Assembly: GCA_963664655.2 (NCBI GenBank)
Contig: OY761554.1
Span: forward strand, 5,146,001 to 5,210,000
Source of the DNA: Desulfospira sp963664655
Lineage (GTDB): Bacteria; Desulfobacterota; Desulfobacteria; Desulfobacterales; Desulfobacteraceae
DNA length: 64,000 nucleotides
Direction: 5' to 3'
Shown: positions 26,950 to 35,455 of the stretch, piece after piece
How positions within the stretch are numbered: position 1 is the stretch's first letter
Layout: every line of letters begins with the position of its first letter
Notes under the pieces: generated by a model
Database searches by the model: none
What the model was told of the DNA's origin: nothing
Seen by the model: only the letters and a program-made list of their open reading frames with translations
Program-made: the position numbers and the translations under genes

Positions 26950-27204
26950 ATGGCGGCAAAACTTGTTCTGGATTTGCGGGGTATTGTTTCCCCCCTTGAT
27001 CTTTTCAAGTGCAAAAGCCGTCTGAGCGCCATGGCAAAAGGTGAACTGCTTGAGGCCATCCTGAAAGATGAGGCGGTGGCAAAAACCCTGGCCACCATCA
27101 TCCTGCGGTCTGAAGATGAACTTGTGTATCACCGGAAACAACCAGATTGTATCTGCCTTGGCATCCGGAAAGGAACCGGAAGCAGGGGCAGATCTAACCG
27201 CTAA
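26950..27204 (+). CDS. TusA/SirA-like small protein lacking the sulfur-carrier cysteine
   Basis: An 84-residue protein with a ggagg site 4 nt upstream; first gene of the sigma-54 operon. The L-D-x-R-G-x-x start matches TusA/SirA-type sulfur carriers, whose next residues are normally C-P-x-P; here the sequence is S-P-L-D, so the sulfur-binding cysteine is a serine. The fold (L-E-A-I-L-K-D, I-I-L-R-S) appears preserved. It cannot carry persulfide in the usual way and may be regulatory or structural. The last three residues (S-N-R) and the stop are encoded by heptamer repeat sequence. Confidence 0.65.
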   Translation: MAAKLVLDLRGIVSPLDLFKCKSRLSAMAKGELLEAILKDEAVAKTLATIILRSEDELVYHRKQPDCICLGIRKGTGSRGRSNR

Positions 27205-27235
27205 ACGCTAAGGGCTGATAGCTAACCGCTAAATC
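27194..27235 (+). repeat. Heptamer repeat, CTAACCG family
   Basis: Six exact 7-bp steps: CTAACCG, CTAAACG, CTAAGGG, CTGATAG, CTAACCG, CTAAATC. It starts inside the 3' end of the TusA-like gene and ends just before the ribosome binding site (ggagg) of the Fe-S protein gene. Confidence 0.85.
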
Positions 27236-27247
27236 AACGGAGGTCCA

Positions 27248-28171
27248 ATGCAACTGACCAGAAGGAGTTTTTTCAAATTCATGGGGGCCGCCGGCGCAAC
27301 GGCCGCGGCAACGCCTTCATCGGCAAACGCCTGGAAGTCCAAAGCGCCCCCGGACCCTTACGGGTGCCTGGTGGACCTGACCCGGTGCGTGGGCTGCCGC
27401 AAATGCGAGGAAGCCTGTGCCGAGGTGAACCATTTGCCGGCCCCGGAGCGGCCCAACTGCCAGTGTACTATTTTTGAAAAAAAACGGCGGCCGGACGACA
27501 AGGCCTATACCGTGGTCAACCGGTATTTTACAGGAAAGCTTGATCCGTTTGACAAGCCGCTGCCCACCTTTGCCAAGGTCCAGTGCATGCACTGCCAGGA
27601 CCCGGCCTGTGTGTCGGCCTGTATTGTGGGCGCCCTGACCAAGGATGAGACCGGCGCGGTCCGGTACAATGCCGGCAAGTGCATCGGGTGCCGGTACTGC
27701 ATGGTGGCCTGTCCCTTTGAAATCCCGGCCTATGAATATTTTAACCCGGTCACGCCAAAAGTCATGAAATGCACCTTTTGTTACGACCGGATCTCAAAGG
27801 ACGGCGGGCTTCCCGGGTGCGCCACCATCTGCCCTACCGAAGCCTTAACCTTTGGCAAAAGAAACACCCTGCTCAAGGTGGCCAAAAAACGGTTAACGGA
27901 AAATCCGGGCAAATACATTCATCAGGTATACGGGGAAAAAGAGGTGGGCGGCACTTCCTGGCTCTATATTTCAGCGGTTCCCTTTGAACAGGTCAACCTG
28001 CCGGCCCTGCCCGACAAACCGTCGCCAAAGCTGTCTGAAACCATCCAGCACTCCCTGTTCAGCTACCTGTGGTCCCCCATTGGCCTGTTTGGGTTATTGG
28101 GACTTGCCATGTTCGGTTTCAACAAGGCTGACGGCAAACACAAAAATGAGAAAGGAGGCGGCCATGCATAA
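27248..28171 (+). CDS. Tat-exported 4Fe-4S ferredoxin-like subunit (HybA/HmcB type)
   Basis: A 307-residue protein. The N-terminus L-T-R-R-S-F-F-K-F is a twin-arginine signal, so it is exported folded with its clusters. Cysteine clusters are C-V-G-C-R-K-C-E-E-A-C, C-M-H-C-x4-C-x3-C, C-I-G-C-R-Y-C-x3-C and C-T-F-C-Y-D-x9-C-x3-C, giving about four [4Fe-4S] sites as in HybA/HmcB/DsrO. A membrane helix lies near the C-terminus (about 269-288). It should pass electrons between the periplasmic cytochrome and the NrfD-like membrane subunit encoded next, whose start overlaps this gene by 8 bp. Confidence 0.92.
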   Translation: MQLTRRSFFKFMGAAGATAAATPSSANAWKSKAPPDPYGCLVDLTRCVGCRKCEEACAEVNHLPAPERPNCQCTIFEKKRRPDDKAYTVVNRYFTGKLDPFDKPLPTFAKVQCMHCQDPACVSACIVGALTKDETGAVRYNAGKCIGCRYCMVACPFEIPAYEYFNPVTPKVMKCTFCYDRISKDGGLPGCATICPTEALTFGKRNTLLKVAKKRLTENPGKYIHQVYGEKEVGGTSWLYISAVPFEQVNLPALPDKPSPKLSETIQHSLFSYLWSPIGLFGLLGLAMFGFNKADGKHKNEKGGGHA

Positions 28172-29360
28172 ACCTGCTCCCTTAAACAAGCCCTTCTGGA
28201 CCCCGGGGGTCCTGGTCATGCTGGCCTTTATGGCGGCAGGCGCTGTTGCCATCATTGCAAGGTTCACCGGCGGTATCGGATACGTTGCCAATTTAAGCAC
28301 GGCCCGTCCCTGGGGATTATGGGTAGGGGTGGATGTGGCCACGGGGGTGGCCCTGGCCGCCGGCGGATTTACCACCGCAGCCCTGGCCCATATTTTCGGC
28401 CGCCATTATTATGAACCCGTTACCCGGCCGGCCCTTTTGACGGCGGTTCTGGGCTATACCTTTGTGGTTCTGGGGCTCATTGTGGACATTGGCCGGTCCT
28501 GGGCCATCTGGAAGCCCATGTTCAACTGGAACCCCAACTCGGTTTTATTTGAGGTGGCCATGTGCGTTATGTGCTATCTGAATGTGCTTTACCTTGAATT
28601 TTTTCCCATTGTGGCAGAACAATTCAAAGGACGGGTGAATCTGCCCGGCCCCCTGGCCGGACTCAACCGCCTGATGGACGCAGTCCTGAAAATCGGGGAC
28701 GCCATGGTGGGCAAAATCATGTGGATATTGATCATCCTGGGGGTGGTCCTGTCCTGCATGCACCAGTCCAGCCTTGGCTCTTTAATGCTTATTGCCCCCA
28801 CCAAGCTGCATCCTTTATGGTATACACCGGTCCTGCCCCTGCTGTTCCTGACCTCGGCCTTTGCCGTGGGCTATCCCATGGTGGTGTTCGAAACCACCCT
28901 TGCCGCATCCTCGTTCAAGCTGAACTCTGAAATGACGGTCCTGTCGCCTCTGATCCGGATCACCATTTTCCTTCTGGGGATCTACATGGCGCTCAAGATC
29001 GGGGATATGCTTTTCCGGGGAACCTTCACCTATCTTCTTGACGGTACGGCCCAGACCAATTCATTTATCGTGGAAATGGTGTTCGGTGTTATCGTTCCCT
29101 GGTTCATGCTTTTATCCAAACAGGTCAGGGCCTCAAGAAAAGGCATTTTTACAGCGGCAGCCCTCATTGTCGGCGGAGTGGTTTTAAACCGGATCAACGT
29201 GTTCATTGTCGGGTTTAAGCCGCCCTTGAGCGACCCGGGCTATTTCCCCGCCATCGGAGAAATGATGGTCACTTTCGGCCTCATTGCAACGTTGATGTTT
29301 ATTTACAGGCTGGCCGTAACCTGCTTACCGGTTCTGCAGGGATCCAAGGAGGTGTCATGA
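28164..29360 (+). CDS. NrfD/HybB-type integral membrane subunit
   Basis: A 398-residue protein with about ten membrane helices and the HybB-like pattern (R-P-W-G-L-W-V-G near the start; G-Y-P-M-V-V-F-E). This family exchanges electrons with menaquinone and partners Tat-exported Fe-S proteins in Hmc, Qrc, Hyb and Dsr complexes. A good aaaggagg site lies inside the end of the preceding gene. The overlap with both neighbours (8 bp before, 4 bp after) shows one operon. Direction of electron flow is not deducible. Confidence 0.9.
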   Translation: MHKPAPLNKPFWTPGVLVMLAFMAAGAVAIIARFTGGIGYVANLSTARPWGLWVGVDVATGVALAAGGFTTAALAHIFGRHYYEPVTRPALLTAVLGYTFVVLGLIVDIGRSWAIWKPMFNWNPNSVLFEVAMCVMCYLNVLYLEFFPIVAEQFKGRVNLPGPLAGLNRLMDAVLKIGDAMVGKIMWILIILGVVLSCMHQSSLGSLMLIAPTKLHPLWYTPVLPLLFLTSAFAVGYPMVVFETTLAASSFKLNSEMTVLSPLIRITIFLLGIYMALKIGDMLFRGTFTYLLDGTAQTNSFIVEMVFGVIVPWFMLLSKQVRASRKGIFTAAALIVGGVVLNRINVFIVGFKPPLSDPGYFPAIGEMMVTFGLIATLMFIYRLAVTCLPVLQGSKEVS

Positions 29361-31408
29361 ACAGGCAATTGACGATTGGGCTTGTGGTGTTGAGCCTGCT
29401 GCAAAGTGCGCACTGTCTGGCCGCCCGGGAGTGGAAGGCCCCGGACCAGGAACAGGCCCGGCAAAGGGCAATGGAGCCGGTTCCCTTTGTAACGCAGTAC
29501 AAGGACGAGCAACAGATTGAACGCAAGATGCGCCTTCTGGACCAGGGGCTGTCGTTATCCGATATGACGGATGTTTATTTTCTTCTGGACAGCCCTGTCA
29601 TAAAAAAACGGGAAGACCATTATGAGCCGGTACGGTTTGCCCACAAGCGGCATGCGGCCCTGATCCGGGACTGCACCAAGTGCCACCATTACCGGCCAAA
29701 AAACGAGGATGCCCTGGAGACCACCCGGTGTTCGGCCTGCCATCAGGATGCCTTTAACCCGGAACATCCGGAGCGCATCGGCCTGAAAGCCGCTTATCAC
29801 CAGCAGTGCATGGAATGCCATCAGCAAGAGGCCAAAGGCCCCACGGACTGTACCGGATGCCACCTGAAAAATGTTCCCGACCACAAGGAACTGGTCAACC
29901 TGCCGGACAACGCCGACCCTTTCCAGGTCACGGCAGAGTGCCTCAGGTGCCACGAGACCCAGGGGCAGGACATGATTAAAACCGCCCACTGGCTGTGGCG
30001 GGGGCCGTCCCCCTACACCACGGGCCACCGCAAGGATATCCTGCACGGCAAAGGCACCACAGCCCTGAACAATTACTGTATTGCCGTTGCCAGCAACGAG
30101 CCCCGGTGCACCAGCTGCCATGCCGGTTACGGGTGGAAAGACGCAAGCTTTGATTTTACGGACAAGACAAAGGTCGACTGCCTGGTCTGCCACGACACCA
30201 CGGGCACCTACAAGAAAGCCCCGCCGGGGGCCGGCATGCCCGAAAAAGAGGTGGACCTGAAAATGGTGGCCCGGAATGTCGGCCACTCCAGCCGGGCCAC
30301 CTGCGGTGCCTGCCACTTTAACGGCGGCGGCGGGGATGCCATCAAGCATGCGGACATGTCCCGGCAGCTGCTCACCCCTGAGCGAAGCTGTGACATTCAT
30401 ATGGGGGGATATGATTTTTCCTGCACCCAGTGCCACAAAACCCGGAACCACAAGATTGCCGGCCGGAGCACCTCGGTGCCCGTGGCCGAAGGCACGGTTT
30501 CCTGTGAAAACTGCCATGGCCAGGCCCCCCATTACAGTGGAAATCTTCTGGACCACCATCTGAACAACCACTCCAAAACCCTGGACTGCAATGTCTGCCA
30601 TTCCCCTGTATTTGCCAAGTGCAAGCCCACCAAAACCTTCTGGGACTGGTCCAAAGCCGGTGATAAAAGCCGCAAGCCCCAAATGGACAAGTACGGCAAG
30701 CCCGATTATGACTGGAAAAAGGGCGATTTTTTATGGGAAGAATCCGCAGCTCCGGATTACCAATGGTTTTCCGGTTACATGGACCGGGTCCTTGTGGGGG
30801 ACAAGGTGGATACCAATGCCCGGATCATCAATCTGACCACACCGGTGGGGTCCATTAAGGATCCGTCGTCCAGGATCACGCCGTTTAAGATCATGAAGGG
30901 CATCCAGGCCGTGGATGCGGACCATGAAACCGTGCTGATTCCCCATCTTTTCCCACGGGACAAAGAGGACCAGACGGCCTTCTGGAAAAACCTGGACTGG
31001 GATAAGGCGTTTCAGGACGGCATGGCTGCCGCCGGCCTTCCCTACTCCGGATCTTACAAATGGAAAGAAACCTGGATGTACTGGCGCTTAGAGCATGAAG
31101 TCATGCCGGCGGACATGGCCCTGTCCTGTGTCCAGTGCCATGAAAGCCTGAAAGGAGAGCAGACCTGCAACCGGTGCCACCAGGACAACCGGAATGTGGA
31201 TTTTAAGGCCATTGCCCGGAAGGGGACTGACTTTTCCTACATGAAATCCAAGGGAAGGGACGTAGACCACCTGATCAACAAAACCGACTACATCAACTTT
31301 AACGCCCTGGGGTATAAGGGTGATCCCATTATTCACGGCGGCCGGTTCAAACAGCTGCCGATGGGATATAAGGAGAGCGGAGACCGGAGACCGGATACTG
31401 AAAACTGA
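29357..31408 (+). CDS. 13-haem cytochrome c, c3-like domain fused to octahaem OTR-like domain
   Basis: A 683-residue periplasmic cytochrome with a Sec signal peptide (about 1-23). I count 13 CxxCH motifs: four in a class III-like N-terminal block (about 105-160), then nine spread to residue ~615. The middle contains N-N-Y-C-I-A-V-A-S-N-E-P-R-C-T-S-C-H-A-G-Y-G-W, typical of octahaem tetrathionate reductase-like cytochromes. Relatives act on tetrathionate, nitrite or hydroxylamine, and many have unknown substrates. It is probably the terminal or entry redox protein of the Fe-S/NrfD complex. The last ten residues (S-G-D-R-R-P-D-T-E-N) come from a heptamer repeat that invaded the 3' end. Confidence 0.88.
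   Translation: MNRQLTIGLVVLSLLQSAHCLAAREWKAPDQEQARQRAMEPVPFVTQYKDEQQIERKMRLLDQGLSLSDMTDVYFLLDSPVIKKREDHYEPVRFAHKRHAALIRDCTKCHHYRPKNEDALETTRCSACHQDAFNPEHPERIGLKAAYHQQCMECHQQEAKGPTDCTGCHLKNVPDHKELVNLPDNADPFQVTAECLRCHETQGQDMIKTAHWLWRGPSPYTTGHRKDILHGKGTTALNNYCIAVASNEPRCTSCHAGYGWKDASFDFTDKTKVDCLVCHDTTGTYKKAPPGAGMPEKEVDLKMVARNVGHSSRATCGACHFNGGGGDAIKHADMSRQLLTPERSCDIHMGGYDFSCTQCHKTRNHKIAGRSTSVPVAEGTVSCENCHGQAPHYSGNLLDHHLNNHSKTLDCNVCHSPVFAKCKPTKTFWDWSKAGDKSRKPQMDKYGKPDYDWKKGDFLWEESAAPDYQWFSGYMDRVLVGDKVDTNARIINLTTPVGSIKDPSSRITPFKIMKGIQAVDADHETVLIPHLFPRDKEDQTAFWKNLDWDKAFQDGMAAAGLPYSGSYKWKETWMYWRLEHEVMPADMALSCVQCHESLKGEQTCNRCHQDNRNVDFKAIARKGTDFSYMKSKGRDVDHLINKTDYINFNALGYKGDPIIHGGRFKQLPMGYKESGDRRPDTEN
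31379..31406 (+). repeat. Heptamer repeat, GGAGACC family, inside a gene end
   Basis: GGAGACC, GGAGACC, GGATACT, GAAAACT. These units form the 3' end of the cytochrome gene and are translated; the stop codon overlaps the last one. Confidence 0.8.
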
Positions 31409-31422
31409 AATAAAGAGGGGGG

Positions 31423-31518
31423 GGCTGAAGAGTGAGGGTTGAAGGTTCGGCGTCAATTTACTATACTCGCGCCAAACTGGTACCTTCAGTCTAACCCCCT
31501 TCAGCCTAACCCCCTAAT
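31423..31518 (+). repeat. Heptamer repeat element, GGCTGAA/CTTCAGCC family, inverted arms
   Basis: Left arm: GGCTGAA, GAGTGAG, GGTTGAA, GGTTCGG (31423-31450). Right arm: CCTTCAG, TCTAACC, an 8-bp unit CCCTTCAG, CCTAACC, CCCTAAT (31483-31518). The right arm ends right before the aaggag site of the RACo-like gene. The arms can pair into a long hairpin inside the operon. Confidence 0.85.
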
Positions 31519-31531
31519 CTAAGGAGACATC

Positions 31532-33634
31532 ATGGGCACCTGCATTAATCATCCTGACCGCGAAACCAATTACCTTTGTATGAAACATCAAATATATCTG
31601 TGCGAAGACTGCCTGGAGTGCCGGGACCCTGATATATACTGCAAATACCGATCGTCTTGTCCCATCCATTTCATATCCAAGAAAGGGTTTGACAAGGCTG
31701 AAAAAAAAGCCGCAGCAGCCCAGGCCTCTGAAGATGATGCATCGGCCTGTTCGGTTTGTTTCCAACCCCAGGATGTGACCATCAAGGTCCCTGCCGGGAC
31801 CAACCTGCTTGAGGCGGCAGGAAAAGCCGACGTCTATGTCAATGCCTCGTGCAACGGCAAGGGCTCCTGCGGCAAATGCAAGCTGATCGTGGAATCGGGT
31901 ACCGTTAAAAACGGAACCCAGACCTCGCTGCTTACGGATATGGAACTTCAAAAGGGAATGGTCTTAAGCTGCCAGGCCATTGTCACACAAGATGTGACGG
32001 TCCGGATTCCAGAAGAAACCCTGGAGAAAAAGCTCAAGGCCGCAGGCATGGGAAAACAGGCCACGGAAAAACTGTCAGGCCTTGTCCTGACACCGGACCC
32101 CATAGTGAAAAAATATGTTCTGGAAATGGCGCCCCCAAGCCTTGATGATACGGTCAGCGACCTTGAGCGCCTGAAACGGGGCCTTAAAGCAAGCGGATGT
32201 GACATCGAAAAAATGAGTGCCGGCATAAGGGTCATGCGGCAGCTGACCCAGGCCGTGCGAAAGGACAACTGGCATGTGGAAGTCTCCGTACTGGAGAAAA
32301 AATGCTCCTCTGAAATTGTGGATGTCAAGCCCTCCCACGAGGCGTCAAGGTCCTTAGGGCTGGCCGTGGATCTTGGGACCACATCCATTGTGGTCTATAT
32401 TGTGGACATGGCCACCGGCAAAATCATCTCCGGGGCATCGGGCCATAACGGCCAGGCCGCCTGCGGGGATGACGTGATCAACCGGATTGTCTGCTCTGAA
32501 AAGGACGGGGTGGCCAAGCTTAAAAAAATGGCCATATCCACCATCAACAACCTGACCTTAAGGGCCCTGGACAGCCTTGAAGAAAGCCATAACCAGATTG
32601 AAAACGTGGTGATTTCCGGCAATACCACCATGGTTCATCTGGCTTTGGGGATTGAGGCCGCCTATATCCGCCGGGAACCCTATATCCCCACAGTGTCGGA
32701 ATTTCCCATTATCAAAGCCGGAGAAATCGGGCTTAAAGCCGCCCATTATGCCGGGGTATTTATCATGCCCGGGCCTGCCGGGTACGTGGGCGGGGATATT
32801 GTGGCAGGCGTCCTTTATACGGGGTTTTACGATAAAGACCCGTTAACGTTGTTTATCGACATCGGCACCAACGGCGAGATTGTCTTAGGCTCCAAAGAGT
32901 TTCTCATGACTGCGGCCTGTTCGGCCGGCCCGGCCTTTGAAGGGGGAGGAATCCGGTTTGGCATGCGGGCCGAGGACGGCGCCATTGAAAGAATCAGCCT
33001 GGACCCTGCCACCTTTGACCCTGAATATTCAACGGTTGAGGATAAACCGGCCCGGGGCATCTGCGGATCAGGCATGATCGATCTTTTATCGGAAATGCTG
33101 GATAAGGGCGTGATCGGCCAGGATGGAAAATTTCTTTTATATGACACCCATCCGAGGATGACCCGGTTTAAAGAAGAACCCGCCTTTATCATTGAATCCA
33201 GTGAAATCGCCGATACCAGCGACGATATCATCTTTACGGAATCGGATATCCGAAGCCTGGTGTTAAGCAAGGCCGCGGTATACGCCGGCTTTGTCTCTCT
33301 TCTTGAAGGCATCGGCATGGACTTTTCCATGGTGGAACAATTTATCATCACCGGCGGATTCGGCCAGTACCTGAACATTGACAAAGCCGTTCGCATCGGC
33401 CTGCTGCCGGACATTGACCGGGACAAATTCAAATACATGGGCAACAGCTCCGTTGCCGGGGCGTACATGGCCCTGCTGTCCGGGGCTTACAGAAAAAAAG
33501 CCGTGGAAATCTCCAACACCATGACTTATGTGGATTTTTCAAGTTCCAGCCGGTTCATGGATGAATTTATCCAGGCCCAATTTCTGCCCCATACGGATAT
33601 GAAGCTTTTTCCAAGCCTGGAAAAAGCAGGCTGA
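31532..33634 (+). CDS. RACo-like ASKHA activator with Cys-rich and [2Fe-2S] N-terminal domains
   Basis: A 700-residue protein. Residues 1-47 form a Cys/His-rich putative zinc-binding module (C-I-N-H...C-x-K-H...C-E-D-C-x-x-C...C-P-I-H). A [2Fe-2S] ferredoxin domain follows (about 85-155, N-A-S-C-N-G-K-G-S-C-G-K-C and a distal Cys in V-L-S-C-Q-A), then a linker and a DUF4445 ASKHA ATPase domain (about 270-650; A-V-D-L-G-T-T-S, D-I-G-T-N-G-E, I-C-G-S-G). The latter parts match RACo, which reductively activates corrinoid methyltransferases with ATP. No corrinoid protein is encoded nearby. The stop codon lies in a heptamer repeat unit. Confidence 0.88.
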   Translation: MGTCINHPDRETNYLCMKHQIYLCEDCLECRDPDIYCKYRSSCPIHFISKKGFDKAEKKAAAAQASEDDASACSVCFQPQDVTIKVPAGTNLLEAAGKADVYVNASCNGKGSCGKCKLIVESGTVKNGTQTSLLTDMELQKGMVLSCQAIVTQDVTVRIPEETLEKKLKAAGMGKQATEKLSGLVLTPDPIVKKYVLEMAPPSLDDTVSDLERLKRGLKASGCDIEKMSAGIRVMRQLTQAVRKDNWHVEVSVLEKKCSSEIVDVKPSHEASRSLGLAVDLGTTSIVVYIVDMATGKIISGASGHNGQAACGDDVINRIVCSEKDGVAKLKKMAISTINNLTLRALDSLEESHNQIENVVISGNTTMVHLALGIEAAYIRREPYIPTVSEFPIIKAGEIGLKAAHYAGVFIMPGPAGYVGGDIVAGVLYTGFYDKDPLTLFIDIGTNGEIVLGSKEFLMTAACSAGPAFEGGGIRFGMRAEDGAIERISLDPATFDPEYSTVEDKPARGICGSGMIDLLSEMLDKGVIGQDGKFLLYDTHPRMTRFKEEPAFIIESSEIADTSDDIIFTESDIRSLVLSKAAVYAGFVSLLEGIGMDFSMVEQFIITGGFGQYLNIDKAVRIGLLPDIDRDKFKYMGNSSVAGAYMALLSGAYRKKAVEISNTMTYVDFSSSSRFMDEFIQAQFLPHTDMKLFPSLEKAG

Positions 33635-33636
33635 TA

Positions 33637-33707
33637 GGCTGAAGGCTGTTAAGACTGAGGGCCGGCTTGCCCCCTTCAGCCTGATACCCTCCAGCCTAAA
33701 CCCCTAA
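33637..33707 (+). repeat. Heptamer repeat element, GGCTGAA/CTTCAGCC family, inverted arms
   Basis: Left arm: GGCTGAA, GGCTGTT, AAGACTG (33637-33657; a further unit at 33629 overlaps the upstream stop codon). Right arm: CCTTCAG, CCTGATA, CCCTCCA, GCCTAAA, CCCCTAA (33673-33707). It lies between the RACo-like gene and the transporter gene. Confidence 0.85.
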
Positions 33708-33727
33708 AACAAAGGACCCCAAAACAT

Positions 33728-35266
33728 ATGTGGAAATTCTTAGGTAAAATCTCAAAAAATCTGATTATCGCTATCCCGGTCATGATGGTCTCAGGGTTCA
33801 TTTTCGGGATCATTTTTGATGCCCAGTTTCTCAAAGGCATGATCATCCCCTTTACCTTTCTGATGGTCTACCCCATGATGGTCACCTTAAACATTCAGAA
33901 GGTGTTTGAAGGCGGTGACGGCAAGGCCCAGGTGTTAACCCAGGTGATTAACTTCGGCATTATTCCCTTTGTGGCCTGGATTGCGGGCCTGATATTTTTC
34001 AGAAACCAGCCTTACATGGCCTTAGGGCTTCTTTTGGCCGGTCTTGTTCCCACCTCGGGCATGACCATTTCCTGGACCGGATTTGCCAAAGGCAACATTG
34101 CCGCCGCCGTCAAGATGACCGTGATCGGACTGACATTAGGCTCCATTGCCACCCCGTTCTACGTTAAACTGCTCATGGGGGCCTCCATTGAGATCAACTT
34201 TGCCAAGGTCATGCAGCAGATCGTCATCATTGTCTTTTTGCCCATGGCGGCCGGGTTCCTGACCCGAAAGCACCTGGTCAAAAAATACGGGATAAAATCC
34301 TTTCAAAAGAATATCGGCCCCAAGTTCCCGGCCCTGTCCACCTTGGGGGTGATCGGCATCGTGTTTATCGCCATGGCCCTGAAAGCCAAGGGCATTGCCG
34401 CCGCCCCGGCCATGCTGTTCTACATCCTGATTCCCCTGGTGATTATCTACGGGCTCAACTATGTGCTAAGCAGCATGGTGGGCAAGTATTTTCTGCCCAG
34501 AGGCGATGCCATTGCCCTGGTTTACGGATCGGTGATGCGCAACCTGTCCATTGCCCTGGCCATTGCCATTAACGCATTTGGCAAAGAAGGGGCCAGCGCC
34601 GCCCTTGTGGTGGCGGTGGCCTATATTATCCAGGTCCAGTCAGCGGCCTGGTATGTCAAATTTACCAGCAAAATTTTCGGCCCCCTGGAAGAAACCGAAG
34701 ACGAAACAGAAGAACCGCTGCCTGCCGCCCCGCCGGTCCAGGCCCCGGAAGAGACCATTCAGGGTCCCATGACCATGGATATTCAAAAGATCCTGTTTGC
34801 CACGGATATTTCTGACACGGCCAAATTTGCGGCCCGGTATGCCTGCACCATCGGCAATAAGTTCAATGCCAAGGTATGGGCCATGCATGTGGTCGGCGAT
34901 CCCATGGACGCAGATTCTTCCCAGGCCGGCATGAACCTTTCAGGGCAGATGGACAAAGAAGAAAAAGAAAAAATGGACCTGCAGGCGGTGGCCCAGGCAG
35001 AAGAGACCGTCCGTGACCGGATCAGAAAGACCTCCAAAAAAGTTCTGGAGGAAATCCCCTACTGCCCCCTGGCGGAAGAAAACATCATCGTGAAAACCGG
35101 TGATCCCGTGGAAGAAATTGTCCGGGCAGCCGAACAGGGCAGCTTTGATCTGATCATCATGGGCACCCACGGCCAGGACAACCTTGAAGATATTTTCCTT
35201 GGCTCCACGGCCCAGGGCGTGATCCGGCATTCAAAGGTACCGGTCCTGGTGGCCCGGCCCAGCTGA
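33728..35266 (+). CDS. BASS-family transporter fused to a universal stress protein domain
   Basis: A 512-residue protein. Residues 1-320 are a bile acid/arsenite-type (BASS/Acr3-like) transporter with about ten membrane helices. Where Acr3 arsenite exporters have a conserved Cys, this protein reads L-V-P-T-S-G-M-T-I-S-W, so arsenite export is doubtful. An acidic/proline linker follows (about 322-350), then a UspA domain (about 355-512) with the ATP-binding G-T-H-G-x9-G-S-T-A pattern. The Usp domain probably regulates transport by binding nucleotide. As last gene of the sigma-54 redox operon it may move the operon's anionic substrate or product. Confidence 0.85.
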   Translation: MWKFLGKISKNLIIAIPVMMVSGFIFGIIFDAQFLKGMIIPFTFLMVYPMMVTLNIQKVFEGGDGKAQVLTQVINFGIIPFVAWIAGLIFFRNQPYMALGLLLAGLVPTSGMTISWTGFAKGNIAAAVKMTVIGLTLGSIATPFYVKLLMGASIEINFAKVMQQIVIIVFLPMAAGFLTRKHLVKKYGIKSFQKNIGPKFPALSTLGVIGIVFIAMALKAKGIAAAPAMLFYILIPLVIIYGLNYVLSSMVGKYFLPRGDAIALVYGSVMRNLSIALAIAINAFGKEGASAALVVAVAYIIQVQSAAWYVKFTSKIFGPLEETEDETEEPLPAAPPVQAPEETIQGPMTMDIQKILFATDISDTAKFAARYACTIGNKFNAKVWAMHVVGDPMDADSSQAGMNLSGQMDKEEKEKMDLQAVAQAEETVRDRIRKTSKKVLEEIPYCPLAEENIIVKTGDPVEEIVRAAEQGSFDLIIMGTHGQDNLEDIFLGSTAQGVIRHSKVPVLVARPS

Positions 35267-35289
35267 CCCGGAAGGATAAAAAAATACCA

Positions 35290-35322
35290 GGGCCTTTGTT
35301 CGGAGAACTGGAACAAAGGCCC
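35290..35322 (-). terminator. Strong hairpin terminator between convergent genes
   Basis: A perfect 12-bp stem (gggcctttgttc / gaacaaaggccc) with a 9-nt loop. On the minus strand it is followed by a T-rich run (tggtattttttta), so it is a good Rho-independent terminator for the gene at 35456-35659. In the plus direction it lacks a T run but probably still ends the redox operon. Confidence 0.8.
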
Positions 35323-35455
35323 CGGCAAAAAATGAATCTATTCTAAACGGATCAGGGACATCCCGTGGTCAGGCAGGCAATAAACGCCACCAAGTGTCGA
35401 TTACAAGTTTATAGGTTCGGGTTTTCGAGCCAATTTTGATAGAATAAAATGGTAA

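Noticed and set aside
29555..30682. 375-codon minus-strand gene opposite the cytochrome
   Set aside because: A long open frame caused by GC-rich codon bias of the cytochrome gene; no ribosome binding site and no family features.
33728..34700. Arsenite exporter Acr3
   Set aside because: The conserved cysteine of Acr3 is replaced and no other ars gene is nearby; kept as BASS-family transporter of unknown substrate.
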